The translations under genes and the position numbers were made by a program. Under the pieces are notes generated by a model. It had not been told where the DNA came from, made no database searches, and saw only the letters and a list, made by a program, of their open reading frames with translations. From Aricia agestis (Eukaryota > Arthropoda > Insecta > Lepidoptera > Lycaenidae), in assembly GCF_905147365.1 (NCBI RefSeq), contig NC_056417.1, positions 8,764,501 to 8,828,500 on the forward strand: a stretch of 64,000 nt of DNA, in the 5' to 3' direction. The number at the start of each line of letters is the position of its first letter. The first letter of the stretch is position 1. Positions 34,745 to 48,000 of this stretch are shown here, in pieces.

Positions 34745-34935
34745 AATACTAATATTATAAATGCGAAGGTGTCTTTGTCTGTCTGTCTGTTATCTCTTTA
34801 CGCCTAAATCTGATTTTGCTGAAATTTGGTACGGAGATTCTTGAAGTCCCGGGAAAAGACATAGGATACTTTTATCCCGAAAAATTTACGATTCCCACGC
34901 GATAAACAATAATAAAGAGTTGCGGACGTCATCTA
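34745..34935 (+). repeat. LINE-tail repeat, truncated
   Basis: ATACTAATATTATAAATGCG head, a TCTGTCTG run and a CCCGGGAAAAGACATAGGAT block. Confidence 0.65.
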
Positions 34936-35966
34936 TTTTATTTTATTTATTTATCTCAGAGGCACATCAACAACATAAACACAATCAGTACAATCAGTTA
35001 CAATATTCAGACTAGGGCTATGCGCTTATGTCAATTACAGATATGCACAACATTATTAACACAATTCAATGTAAACAGTCAGTACAATAATATTCTATAA
35101 TAATAAAAATCAATTAATTAATTCATAAAATAAAATGTTTTTGTTTAAGTAATAAGCATATAAAATTTAAGTATGTACTTAATTAATAAAATAAAATAAA
35201 ATTTAACTACTCGAATGCCATATTATAAAATAATTCATTATTATAATTAAAAATATCTAAAATGTCCCTATATACCAGCTACAAAATTAACTAAAAAATT
35301 AAAATATACAAAATGATAAAAAAAAAATCTAGTATCATATACCTAAAAGTAATTAGGAAAATACATAATGATATGCAATTTTAGACACGATCTGTAATTG
35401 CGCGGTCGTTATATCGCGAAATCACTGCAAAAAGAATCTACATCATAAACATCGGGTTTTACTTAAATGTTATTGAAATAAAAACATTTACATGTAAAAC
35501 TGTTACGCGGAGAGTCCTACCTATTAAATGAGGGATGATTTTTTTTATATAACAAATAACAATTAAGTTTTTGCATAAATGGTATGCCGAAAATATACGT
35601 ATTTGATATTTCACACATTATTTGCTATCCGCTCAGAATGAGTCTGGTTCTTGGCTCCATCATAATTCAGTCACGAACATTTTTAATCTAAAAAGTAAGG
35701 AAACTAATTTTTCCCCATCAATGCTGAGATTAGATTCATAAATTATAGTAATGCAATGTAATGAATGGTTGATTGCGATAGGGAATTGGTTATGGTGGCT
35801 GGTCTGATGGAAGCCGCGGCCCGTGACTAAAACCAACAACTTTTCTCGTTTTTTACCATCGGTTTTTATGGGACTTCGAAGATACTTTCTCGGTATTTAT
35901 TTTTGGTAATAATTTCCTCGTAGGCTAAGTAACGTTTTTTGCTACGTTTCTAGTGATGCATAATAT

Positions 35967-36387
35967 AATTAAATTAAGAAATTTAAAAAAACCCCCGCCA
36001 AAACAACTTTAAAAAGTAATGAAATAATATTTACTGCCTTTAAGTTCAAATAATTCCTAACTTGTGTAAAGTAATATTTTAGTCCATAATTGTTGTCACG
36101 GTGTGTCGGGGGACCGCCAAGTAAACTACAACGGTACAACCTACAACCGCCAAGTCGCTGATTACCTACCTATCTCGATTCAGATCGCTGTGAATTGATC
36201 CTTAAACTTGTTAAGTGAAATTAAACATCTACATTAGCGGTCCCCCGACACACCTTGACAACAATTATGGACTAAAATATTACTTTACACAAGTTAGGAA
36301 TTATTTGAACTTAAAGGCAGTAAATATTATTTCATTACTTTTTAAAGTTGTTTTGGCGGGGGTTTTTTTAAATTTCTTAATTTAATT
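35967..36387. mobile_element. Long foldback element, 151-bp arms, 119-bp loop
   Basis: Arms 35967-36117 and 36237-36387 are inverted repeats with very few mismatches (GCGGTCCCCCGACACAC at the inner edge). The equal arm lengths indicate a young insertion or duplication. No coding sequence is seen. Confidence 0.85.
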
Positions 36388-36505
36388 TTATTTCATACTT
36401 TTTAAACTTGTGTTGGTTATAGTGCAGAATAATTCCTATCAACAGAACTATATTCTCATGATTACATTACATTGATCTATCAATGTCCTTTTCGATGAGG
36501 CCGTT

Positions 36506-36727
36506 AAAATGAGCCCAAACATGAAACCTCCACTTTGGGTTCATACGAAGCTCAGTTCCTATAGAATCCAGGTGATGCTGCAGCAGCAGCATGTAAATAT
36601 TTACTGTTTATACTTTATCTACTTTTTACTGGTTGTCACAATTAAAATGAGCCCAAACACGAAACCTCTGCTCTTAGTTGGCGAGGAGTTGGATATCCTA
36701 TTGATTACCAGGTGATGCTGCAGCACC
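36506..36727 (+). repeat. Two-copy tandem repeat, ~139-bp spacing
   Basis: AAAATGAGCCCAAACATGAA ... CCAGGTGATGCTGCAGCA at 36506-36588 recurs at 36645-36727 with changes in the middle. Confidence 0.75.
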
Positions 36728-36899
36728 AGATCAACTTTCCATTATTATGTGTATACGTATTTTTTATATTCACAAATATCACGAACTAGAATGAAATATA
36801 AAACCCATCAAACGACTACAAGTTGCTAACGGCCTTTCATGAACCAGATAAACCCTGATTGTCCAGGACTGAGCAGGCTGATGATGATGAATTATAGCT

Positions 36900-36996
36900 A
36901 AGAACACTCTCGATCATGTCAGCTTTCAAACAAAAAAAACTAGATCAAAATCGGTCCACCCGTTTGGATGCTACGATGCCACGGACAGATACACAC

Positions 36997-37043
<47 letters not shown>

Positions 37044-37090
37044 GTCAGACAGACAGAGACGTCAAACTCTTTTTTATCGGGGGTTAAAAA
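36900..37090 (+). repeat. LINE-tail-like repeat with (CAGA)n
   Basis: It contains GATCAAAATCGGTCCACCCG, a (CAGA)n run at about 36993-37052, and TTTTTATCGGGGGTTAAAAA at the end. Confidence 0.65.
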
Positions 37091-38394
37091 AAGCTGTTAA
37101 GGTGATCCCGCGTTAAAGTAAAACACCGTGTTGGATATGTTTTAGATTGCTTGTTTTCAATTGCTGTTCCAGTTCTTGTTTTTGAAAACAAGAAATGGAA
37201 TAGCAAGAAATGGAAAGGACGTAAGCGACAAAATGGTTTTCGTACCATAAATATATTTCATATAAGCTATAATACCAAATTTTGGAAGCTTAAATCACTC
37301 TCCTCTGTTGGCAAAATTAGAATCCCTTTTTTTACAGAGGTCTTTTTGATTGATTATTCTGTGTTATAAAAGTTGACCAATCGTGTTATGCTATAGGTAA
37401 TTCAAAGATAAAGACATGATGAATACTGACAATGAATTTTAATTTCTTAGCTTTAGTCATTGCTGAGAAAAATCGATATCGCTACAGCCAAATTATCGAG
37501 GCGTCGCTTTAAAGTTCTAATCACACTAACATTAAGCGAATCAGAAGTTGTGAATTTGTATGTTTGTTACTTCTTCACGCAAATACTACTAAACAGAGAT
37601 CGACATGGTAGTAGTTAGGACACTGCATTTATGCAAATATTACTTTTTCTCTCGAAAACGTATAGTGTTCTATAATAACTATTTCTTGCACGTTGTCCAT
37701 AATATAGTATGCGCTAGTTTTTAAATTATTAAAATCTTAAAAGTACAAATTACATTATTCACAGAGTGATAAAAATCTTGTCATTAATATTGAGATTTTT
37801 TCAACAGTTTCATGCCATGTATACAACATCACCTTGTAAATAAGGAGGATAGTATCGATGAAAATCTTCGCTTTAATAATAATTTACAGCTGATTATAAT
37901 CACATAATTATGTTGCAACAAAAGATTAGTAATCTAGTGATTTCTAAGAAAACTATAAAATAACAACCCTTAAGTAGCGTTTTTACACAATATATATTTA
38001 CATGTATTGACAATAGTGAACTCATATAACAGGGAATAAACCGAACAAGTATTAGAAAATCCTATGGTTAGCACCGTAATACTTATTAGATAAAGATAGC
38101 CGTTAAGATATTACTTATTAGATAGTAGGTATCAACAGCAAAGTTAGAAATCAAAAATGTATGGGACTTGACATAATACATCGTAAAGTAAAGCTTGCGA
38201 CAAACCGGAAGAGGAGGCTTTGACTCACTTTGAGGTGCTATTGTAGTATCGTTCCGCATCCCCGGAAGAGTCCCACATAATAATAATAAAATGTTTTATT
38301 CAAACATAAATACATAACATGACATGACGTCCCATGACTAGTAGGAATCCGTAAAGGCATTCCATAGAAAAAAATATATTATACATTATACAAC
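37091..38394. other. Non-coding stretch
   Basis: AT-rich, no gene seen. Part of 37140-37440 resembles, in reverse, the region near 23170-23420 (ATTCTGTGTTATAAAAGTTG versus CAACTTTTATAACACAGAAT), so it is a diverged repeat. Confidence 0.5.
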
Positions 38395-38570
38395 TAGCTG
38401 CTGACGCCCACACACTTTTCCGGGATAAAAACAATCCTAATGTCGTTTCCAGGATTTGAAGTATCTGCATTACAAATTTCATATTTCACAAAAATCCGTT
38501 CAGCGGTTTAAGCGTGAAGAGGTGACGGTCAGAAAGACATACTTTCGCATTTATAATTTTTTATAATAGT
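38395..38570 (-). repeat. LINE-tail repeat, reverse, diverged
   Basis: TTTTCCGGGATAAAAACAAT and TCCGTTCAGCGGTTTAAGCG blocks. Confidence 0.6.
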
Positions 38571-38689
38571 AAGCACTGGTGCGCACGTGTTTAATCTTAC
38601 AGAGTTCTGTAATATTCTCATAAGAGTATTAATGAGGAAGATACAAAGTATGACCTAATGTATATTTTAATATTATGACGACAAGCGTG

Positions 38690-38843
38690 TTTATCTTTAT
38701 ATATAAAAATGGATTTTCAAATGTGTTAGTCGCGCTAAAACTCGAAAACGGCTGAACGGATTGGGCTGATTTTAGTCTTAAAATATTCGTAGAAATCCTG
38801 GACTGGACTTTGAAGTGACACGAAGTTCACCGGGACAGCTAGT
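38690..38843 (+). repeat. LINE-tail-like repeat ending GGGACAGCTAGT
   Basis: TATATATAAAAATGGATTTT head, a CTCGAAAACGGCTGAACGGA core and a CACCGGGACAGCTAGT end. Confidence 0.6.
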
Positions 38844-40406
38844 AAATAATAAATATGATGATTATGCAACAATATTATTATATCGTATTAACATAATTAT
38901 AAATAATCGGGGCTCACCTTTGTATTTAGTAGGTAATGTTAATAATTTGACTGATAGAGTTCGAATGTTACACTTATACTTATTATAAAATTATATTAAA
39001 CATAGACCATGCAATATTGCATGGCTCTAAAACAAATACCCTAATTTAAGAAAACAGAGGATTTTTTATCAATAAATAAATAAATAAAAATAAATAGATA
39101 TAAATAAATAATTATTCGATCTAATATAGGTCGTTTCAAATATCAATGTAAAAATGCTATTCTTATAAAATGTTAATATCGTTGATAATTAATTATAATG
39201 ATACCATTTTTTCTTCTCGTTATAATAATGATATTATGTATTTATAAATATGCACTATAACTTCAAGAACGAATAGGCAATATTATGTACCAGTGGAAGT
39301 ATCAGGATTCAGGGGTTACCACCTGTTCTGAGGTTACCACAGATTTTAATTTAGGACAATAAAGATTAGTAGCTTATGAAAGTGAACTGGCTGGAAATGA
39401 CAAAAAAAATTAGAATGCGATTGTCAAGCTGACACCTTATTGCGTACATTTCGCGCCAAGTTGTTTACAAGTTCAATGTCACGACTGTTTCAACCACCAT
39501 CACACGACCATGAATGATATTATCTTCTAACAAAAACCGCATATTTTGCCTCAATCACGAACTCGCAACAATGATACAATTATTATACAAAAAGCGTTGT
39601 TTTCCACCATTAATTAGTGGCTGAGAATCGCCTGTCGAGTGTCTCCTACTCGTCGCCGACTTATAAGACCTATAGGACGCCTTTCTTTCAGTTTATTTTT
39701 AAATGCGTCCGATAACTAACGTTTCTAATTAGTGATTAGTCACTCGTCAATTTAAGTCAGCTTTAACTTGTAGCACGTTTAGTTGAAATTAAAAGCTGTT
39801 GATTACATAATTACTTATCTAAAAAATTTAAAATCTTTCCTTCAAATTACCCTAAAGCAACATTTTTTCTTTTAAGTGTAGGATTGAAAAAAAAACGTTA
39901 ATTTGCCTTTCTGAAACTGTGTAAATAAAAAATTTTAACCATGAGACCTGGACCTGGACAGTATCAAATCTGCAACGCTCTCTTGAGGCAATATGGTACG
40001 TATGTTATATAAGATATTATTATTAATTGTAAAATATATCTAAACTGCGAATAATCAAATCATCAATTTCGAAAATCAATTAATACTTAATTTTTAAGAC
40101 CTTTTTGTAAGCTAAAATATTATATTGTGAATTCCAGAACTGAAAAATTAATAAATAACCTCATTAGGTTATTTGATAAATATATATAAACTATCTTGAT
40201 TATGATAATATAGTCGCATATTGGAAACAAAAACATGCATCTTCATTCTTCATCTTAAGGGAGTCCTTTGTATTAAATTCTGTCAATGTTCTCTGAAGAA
40301 GGACTAATCCTTGTTTGATTATCCTTGACATTATTGTTTATCTTGGACCTTCCAAGACGTATATATATTATATTGATGTTAAATCAACTAAAATTTAATA
40401 ATATTA
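38844..40406. other. AT-rich stretch without visible gene
   Basis: (AATA)n tracts near 39069-39112. No exon-like sequence is recognised. Confidence 0.5.
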
Positions 40407-40594
40407 AGGGGTTCCGAGACGAACAAGCAGCTTGGCGGCAAGCACGTATACTTCAAGTAAAAGCAAAAAATATAAAGTCACATCAAGCCCGGAGCAAGCA
40501 CATAAATGCTGGACGTTCAATATATTATTATGCTTGAAGCAAGCAAAAATCCAAGTGCTTGCCGCGAACCTGCTTGTTCGTCTCGGAACCCCCT
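40407..40594. mobile_element. MITE with GGGGTTCCGAGACGAACAAG ends
   Basis: Arms of about 37 bp (left GGGGTTCCGAGACGAACAAG, right CTTGTTCGTCTCGGAACCCC). The interior is rich in AAGCAAGCA-type motifs. Confidence 0.8.
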
Positions 40595-40884
40595 CTGAAC
40601 AATGACAACACAAAAATTAATACATTGCGAGTCAAATTAGCTAGAATAACGTAATAATTATGATTTTCCGTTCATATAAGATCAATAAACTCTGTCACCC
40701 TTTTGTTTGCAATTGATGCGTAAATAAAAATGCGCGTCTAAAAACTTGATATGGGAACGTTCACCGTATTATGTAAATCATGATTATTTATTTAATGGAT
40801 TAAAAATTCATAATTTTTGTCATGCAGTGCAGAAACACAGTTTTAAAGTACAACAGTTTTATATTTTACTTTCAGGCTTTCGAA

Positions 40885-41525
40885 AATTAGGGCACATAAA
40901 TGGCGTGACAAAACTAAGGGATAATACTTTAGTATGTGAATGTGTCCCTTCTACACTACTATTATAAAGAGGAAAGATTTGATTGTTTGTTTGTTTGTCT
41001 TGAATAGGCTCCGAAACTACTGGACCGATTTGAAAGATTCTTTTACCATTGGAATCCTACATTAATTTTGCTGAACATAGGCAAAATTTTATTTTGGAAA
41101 AAAATAGGGTTCCGTAAGATATTGGGGATTTTCGGACGCAAGGTGTAAAAAATCAACCAGAAATGTTACTTTTTTCGCGTACGTTGCCTAAACTATAAAA
41201 GATAGAACCATAAAATGTTCTAAGTAATTGTTGATCTTTTAAATATCTACAAAAAAGTCCGCGACACACTATACCTATCTATGTTGAGTGAGGCACAATA
41301 ACCATTTTTTTATTAAAAAATCTTGAAATGTTTTTGGACTACATTTAAATGCCTTTATTTTACTCATGGCATTAATTCTTATCAAAATAAATTATTTAAA
41401 AATCAATGTCCACCCGTGCGAAGCCGGGGCGGGCCGCTAGTATAAAATATAGAGCGAACTCTATATAGGTGTCCCATACACACCCTAATGTATTATCACT
41501 TGGTTTAGTTACTTAGCCTGTGCTG
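40885..41525. mobile_element. Foldback-element copy split by a LINE-tail repeat
   Basis: GATAATACTTTAGTATGTGA (about 40920) and CACACCCTAATGTATTATCA (about 41478) match the two arms of the 29040-29300 element. Between them lies 40968-41450, a repeat reading CTATTATAAAGAGGAAAG ... GTGCGAAGCCGGGGCGGGCC then CTAGT. Confidence 0.65.
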
Positions 41526-41609
41526 TAATTGGGGGTTTTAAGTTGAAGTTTTAAGTTTTAAGAAATCGACAACATCTGTTGTCAATTTTACTAATTACCA
41601 CCTTGTAAC

Positions 41610-41745
41610 AAAACCTTATTCGGCCCCGTGCGAGTTTCTTACGCCGGTTCTTCTCGCCGGGTTAGTTCCTGAACCGGTAGCAGACACCAGTAACAACGAC
41701 GTTCTGAAAGTATTTGATTCAAATCTATTCAGTAATATAATAATT
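41610..41745 (+). repeat. LINE 3'-end repeat upstream of the gene 2 coding start
   Basis: It contains CGTGCGAGTTTCTTACGCCG and ACGACGTTCTGAAAGTATTT. It is the plus-strand relative of 57466-57640. It ends about 22 bp before the exon boundary at 41767. Confidence 0.65.
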
Positions 41746-41798
41746 TTTATTTTATCCTCTCCACAGATCCGAAGATCTTGGACTTTTACAAAGCGGAG

Positions 41799-42015
41799 AT
41801 GGCGTATGGAGTAGAACGGTTCTTCCTGCTGACTTACTGTCTGGCTTGCTGCTGGTCCGGTGCCCGGGGCAAGGACAGCCTGCGGATACTACGGGGCTGG
41901 GCCGAGCTGGACTTCGAGTTCCCAAGCGATGCTGACAGGGACATCGCCATGAGCCGAAGGTTCTACGTTCCCGGTGCCTCCGTGCCGATTGATGTTGATA
42001 TGAATTATAGACCTC
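41799..42015 (+). CDS. Gene 2 coding exon 1 (signal peptide, LDFEFPS)
   Basis: The exon itself starts at 41767 after CTCCACAG. Donor CCTC|GTAAGT at 42016. It ends with one base of a split codon. Confidence 0.88.
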
Positions 42016-45000
42016 GTAAGTTTTTTGTACTAATGTACTATCAGAGTAATTAATTCATACGCAGATGGGGGACCTACGTATACGCGTTACGTCAAACCCA
42101 GCCACAATTAACATTGAATTGACATGATCCGACCAAATGACGTTGGTCTTTCAACTGTCTAGGAATCAAATTCCTCGATTGTACTATCAGAATAATTGAT
42201 TCATACGCAGAAGGAAGGCCTTGGGAATTTGGTCGGGTCCCATCAAACCCAGCTACAAATTACGACTAACATTAACCCATCCAAATAAATTAGATCCGTC
42301 ATCTACCTATGATTTATTATTTGTTATTTATTTATATTTCTTTCATGGTTCATAATTTATTATATTTTGGGTTTTCTCTCTATTTTGGTCCATCTCAATT
42401 AGAGATGGCAAAATGTCCTTAAATATTTTAGGGAGTGTATGGGTCCCCTGTATAGAGTTTAGCGCGCGTTCAGACGTGCGCGTTTTCTGCGCGTTTTTTG
42501 CTCGCGCGATTGACGTAATGGCGAGTAATAGCGACATGTGAAATTGCTATGAATGATGAATCCGCGCGAGCAGAAAACGCGCAGAAAACGCGCACGTCTG
42601 AACGCGCGCTTACTGTGAAAGTCGCAGGGCAGAAAAACCATTTTTTTTCACTTTTGTATAGGGAAACTCATGACGCTGGGACGCTTTCCTATACAAAAGT
42701 GAAACAAAATTGGTCTTTTAGCGCTGCTACTTTCACAGTGAAGTCTCTACAGGGAAACACATACACACCCTAAAGTATTTTTTGTTACATCTTGTATACA
42801 AATAAACGCCACAAGCGCCCGGTCATTTGTCATCCATCCATGTAGACAAATAACCGTCGCCAGAACCAACGTCATACCCAATGCCCGTTTCCCTTCAATA
42901 ATTTCTACCAATATTGAAACTCCTACAATAATTATTTCTCTTCAAATCAATATCCTGATATCATTATAATTTATACTTCTTAAGTAGAGCTTATTAATTA
43001 CATATCTACTAGGGTGACCTTACACCAAAACGCGGCGTAGCGAGGCGCGACTTGATGATGCAACTCAGAAAAATATATAAAACTAGATGACGCCCGCAAC
43101 TCCGTTGCGCCAAAATTTGTTCATCGCGCGGGAACCGTACATTTTTCCGTAATATAAAAAGTATTATATTATGTCCTTTTCCGGGACTCAAAGTATCTAC
43201 ATACCAAATTTCAGCAAAATCGGTTCTGCGGTTTGGGCGTGAAGAGGTAACAGACAAACAGACAGACAGATACACTTTCGTATTTATAACATTAGCATGG
43301 AATGAAACATCAAATAGCGTGATGAATCTTGAAATTTCAATTTTGTATCGCTAATATCCAAGTAGGGACAAATTACAACAGTTTTAAAAATATAAACAAG
43401 CTGGTTTTCGATTTCTAATAATTTGAATATTTTACGAAAAAAAAAAACTGGTCGTTTTCGACACGTAGTAATAGCCAAAAATAGAAGATCAAAAGCAAAT
43501 GTGAAATTTTATTGATATTAAATAATGCCCGTTGGAGACGAACTTCTTTGGGTGTGTTTGGAAGCTAGCCGGTTTTATTAACTATTTTTATTTTCATAAG
43601 GATGTGGTTTATAATAAAAACAAGATAATCAGTTATTTTATTACCGACGTCCTAACCACAAGTAAATTACGAAAATCCGATAGTTTTTTACTGTTTAATG
43701 TGAGTATTAGTTTTATTTACGACTTTTTATATAAAAAAACTAGGTATATTCAACCGTCTAGTCGCCGGTTGCCGCCAAATCGAAATAACAACAAATAAAA
43801 TTCCTTTTTTTACTGACTTCCGAAAAGGGAGGAGGATCTATGTTTGGCTGTGGATTTTTTTTTCACAAAACAAGTGAGTGAGTCCGTGGAACAGAAATTC
43901 GAACCCTGCTCGGGCTTTCCCACAGTTTTAGGATTTCATAATTATAAATGCTTAATGCACCATCGAAGAAATTGATTCCTAGGCAGTTAACAGACCAACG
44001 TCATTTGGTCGGATCGGTTAATTGTGATCTGTTGGCTGTATTTCACGTAACGTGATCAAACTACGTAGGTCCTCCATCTGCCTAGGAATCGACTTCTCTG
44101 ATAGTATATTATGGGAACTGTATTTAATGGGAATACCAAAAATTGAGGAATATTAAAGTCCGCAAATTCTTCTAATAGAAAAACAATACTCTATAATTAA
44201 AAAAGTATATCCAAATTCATCTATAAAGACATTTAGCTCGGTGTTGCTATTATTAAACACATATTATTAAATATACTTGTAAACGTAACTAACATTATGT
44301 TTTCGAGCCTTGAGTAGTGCAGACGTGTTCACAGTCTTGTTCCGACATCTTCATACAAAATTAAACCGTATACCGCTTAACATAAGTCACAATTTGACAA
44401 TTTTCTCCCCGACGTGCATCGATCAAAGAGTAACATCGAGACAGAAGCGCACAATGTTTCGATCACCGGTCAACGAGGATAAATATGCTTCTAATCCCGA
44501 AATACGAAAATCTTTGGAAGAATGGAATGTGACTTTACGTTCAAAACGGAAGCACGACGCTGAATTGACGGAATCAATTGAAGGCATCACATCCAAAGTT
44601 ATGGCTACTATGGAGGTCTGGAAAGCGGAGTTTAAAAAAACTTTGTTAAATATAACAACTGACTTCAACGCCACAATAACGGCAGATATAGAAAAACTCG
44701 GCGAGTCTCTCAATACTTCTCTCGCTGAAATTAAGTCGGACATAAGCAATATGCATCAGGAATATCGAGAAGTAAAAAAACAAGTCCAGTCTCTGGAGCT
44801 AAAACAAAAGGACACTATTAATCAAGTAGCAGCTATTGAAAAGTCTATATAGTTTCACAGTGATCAGTGCGATACCCTAAATAAAAAGATGGATTCAATA
44901 AATATTGGAAAAAAGACTATTGAGACACTAGAATCCAAAATAAATATACTATCAAATGAAAATAATCGCTTAAAGTTGGAATTGAATGCTAATAATCAAA

Positions 45001-48000
45001 GAGAAAGACTTTTGAATTTGGAAATTGTCGGAGTTCCAGAACAAAAAGGCGAAAATTTAATTGACATCTTTTATAACTTAACTAAACATTCTGGCGTTAA
45101 TATCTCACAGGATGATGTTCTTGAGATTAACCGTATAACGCCGATACAGAAACAACAAGGACGTCTAAGAAATATCATTGTCAAACTTAAATCTCGTCTT
45201 TTAAAAGATAATATTATATCTGGCATACGTAAAAACCGCCTCTCCGCTAACGTCCTGGGATTCAAAGGCAACGAATCTCCAATATTCGTGAACGAACATC
45301 TTACACCACTGAACAAGTTACTTCTGAAACAGTGCAGAGAGGCTGCGAAACAAAAAAACTATCAGTACGTGTGGACAAAACATGGCAGAATTTTCGCGAG
45401 GAAAAACGAAACCACTCAAGCACTTCAAATCATACAAGAAGCAGATGTACTGAAGATTGTTTAGTCGGCGTTCATCACATTAAAATCATCAATTATTTCT
45501 GTAAAGTATTACTGCATATCTCTAAAAAAGTTTTCTTTTCACAACTCGCATGCTCAAAGTTCTTAAAATATCTACACTGTAAAATCCAATTATTTTCACA
45601 ATTCGCATTTAAAGTTCCTAAAATATCTACAGTGTAAAAATCAATTCTTGGTTAATATTGTAAAAGTAACTCTCGGTACAATTAGAATATTATGCATTTG
45701 TTCCTCTAGTACGATCACTTACTCATTGGTATATTTAAAAGCAAGCATTAATATTTTTTCTCAATCTACCCACACAATGGGTCATGCGCTAAACAAGGGT
45801 GCATCACTTTATAATACCCATGATATAAATAATATGTCGAAGGCTTGCACTTTATTCTCGTTCATAATTACCTATAATAAACTCATGATGTCGTCAAGAA
45901 TTAATTATAACAAACAATTTCACACAACAGTCCTGGTCAACTTATTACATAGCATATTAAATGATAGTAAAAAATCAACAATTGTGAATCTTATAATTCC
46001 TCCAGACACACAATTGATGATACTGAGCTTGCAATCTACCATAAACCGAAAATTATCCAAACGGCCCATACCTAGTCTTATACGTGTAAAGCACGCACTA
46101 CTGTTGATCGTATGTAGTGTAATTGTAGTCATTAGTGGACCGGTTTGTTCGATGTGGTACTACTACTCAGCTGTTGTCGCCGCTCGGCGCGTACGCCGTA
46201 CGATTATTGCACTTACTAGCCGCCGGATCACAGTTAAAACGTTAACATTTTTAAATGTTCGTAATAATGTAGGTTCTTACAATTACTGCATTTATTTTAA
46301 TCCACATCTCAGGTACATAAGTAAGTTATTTGTGATATTATACTGCACACCTAAACTTATAGTACTCTACGTGTTTAAATGTTCACTTTCGATATATTTT
46401 TATTGGCTCGTCTTCACAATTATAATACATTATTACCTCGGTACCAATAACAAACTGTTTGGATTATTATACTATAATATTATTAATATATTCTTCGTTT
46501 TTAATGACCGTGAAGCGATTTGCGACTACTTATATTCTTCGATAAGACGATACAGACTGGTATATAACCTCGAACGTTTTAATCTTCGTTTCTTAAACAT
46601 TTTAAAAATACTTATAGGTAATAAAATAATAGATATCAAATCTAATTTTAAATAATATGGAAACTAACGAATTAAACGTCTACTACCAAAACGTTCGGGG
46701 CTTAAGAACAAAATGCGAAGATCTGAGACTTAGCATTTTGAATAATGACTACGACGTAATAATATTAACTGAGACGTGGTTACACGACGGCGTATTCGAC
46801 GGCGAGGTGTGCGACGACAGGTACGACGTGTTCCGCGCCGACCGCGACCCTGCCGCCAGCGGCAAGCGCCTGGGCGGCGGCGTCGCCGTGCTGGTGCGCC
46901 GCGAGCTGGCGGCCGTGCCGCGCGCCCGTGACTGTTCCAATATTGAGACGCTGTGGGTCACTATACCATCGAGTACGTGTTCCTCGACTACGGATCTGCA
47001 CTTCTGTGCAGTTTATATTCCACCTAATCCGAGACGCTTGCCTAGCGATTTAGAAGCAATCGGTAAAGCGGTTATCGATATGGTGGAAGTCTGCCCGAAT
47101 GATAATTTTATTATAATTGGGGATTTTAATCTGTCTTGTTTTCATTGGGACGAGTACGGTAGCTCCCTGATTAGGAAAGGATCGGTGGAGATCCAAACTG
47201 CAGGTACAAAATTATTAGATCTTCTTTCTTTTAGTGGCCTCCGCCAATATAATATTTTAAAAAATCATTGTAATAACACTCTAGATCTAGCTTTTTCAAA
47301 TCTCCCATTGAACTTAACCCGTGTCTCCGTACCCCTTCTCAGCGAGGATCGTGCTCACCCCTCTTTTTCATTTACCGTACTGGATTTAAACGTCACACCC
47401 TTACGCGAGGCCGCTACCCAGAAGTTTAATTTTAGAAAGGCGCCTTATACCTCGATTAATGAACACTTCAAAGAGTTCGATTGGTCTGCCCTGTCTACGG
47501 ACACTCTAGATAAAGCAGTAGACTTTATGTACGATGTTATTAATCGCTGTGTCGAGTTACATGTACCCGTCAGTCGAATCTCGGGCAAACGTTCATACCC
47601 AAAATGGTACTCGCCTGCACTTATAAATATTATTAAAGAAAAATCTAAGGCGCACGGCCGCTGGAAGAAATATGGGAACAAATTAGATTATGACGAATTT
47701 GCTTTATTGAGGTCGAGAGACCATCGAATTAAAAAAATATGTCTTCGTGACTATACATCAAATTGTGAACGTAATAATTATAAAAAACCATCCGAAGTTA
47801 TTTTGGACATATATTAAAACGTTGCGAAGAGGCTCAGCTTATCCCAAAAAACTAAGCTTAAATGGAACTGAATACACAGACGGCCAAAAAATATGTGACG
47901 CTTTCAGTTCTTTTTTTCAAAGCGTATTCGGTACGCCTTCTGGGCCTCAAACTTTTCATCAATTGTCACCTTCAGGCGCTGACATTGTTTCTAATTTTCA

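Noticed and set aside
42343..42773. Frames of 60-74 codons on both strands with RARFLRVFCS-like peptides
   Set aside because: Both strands read the same palindromic GC-rich MITE.
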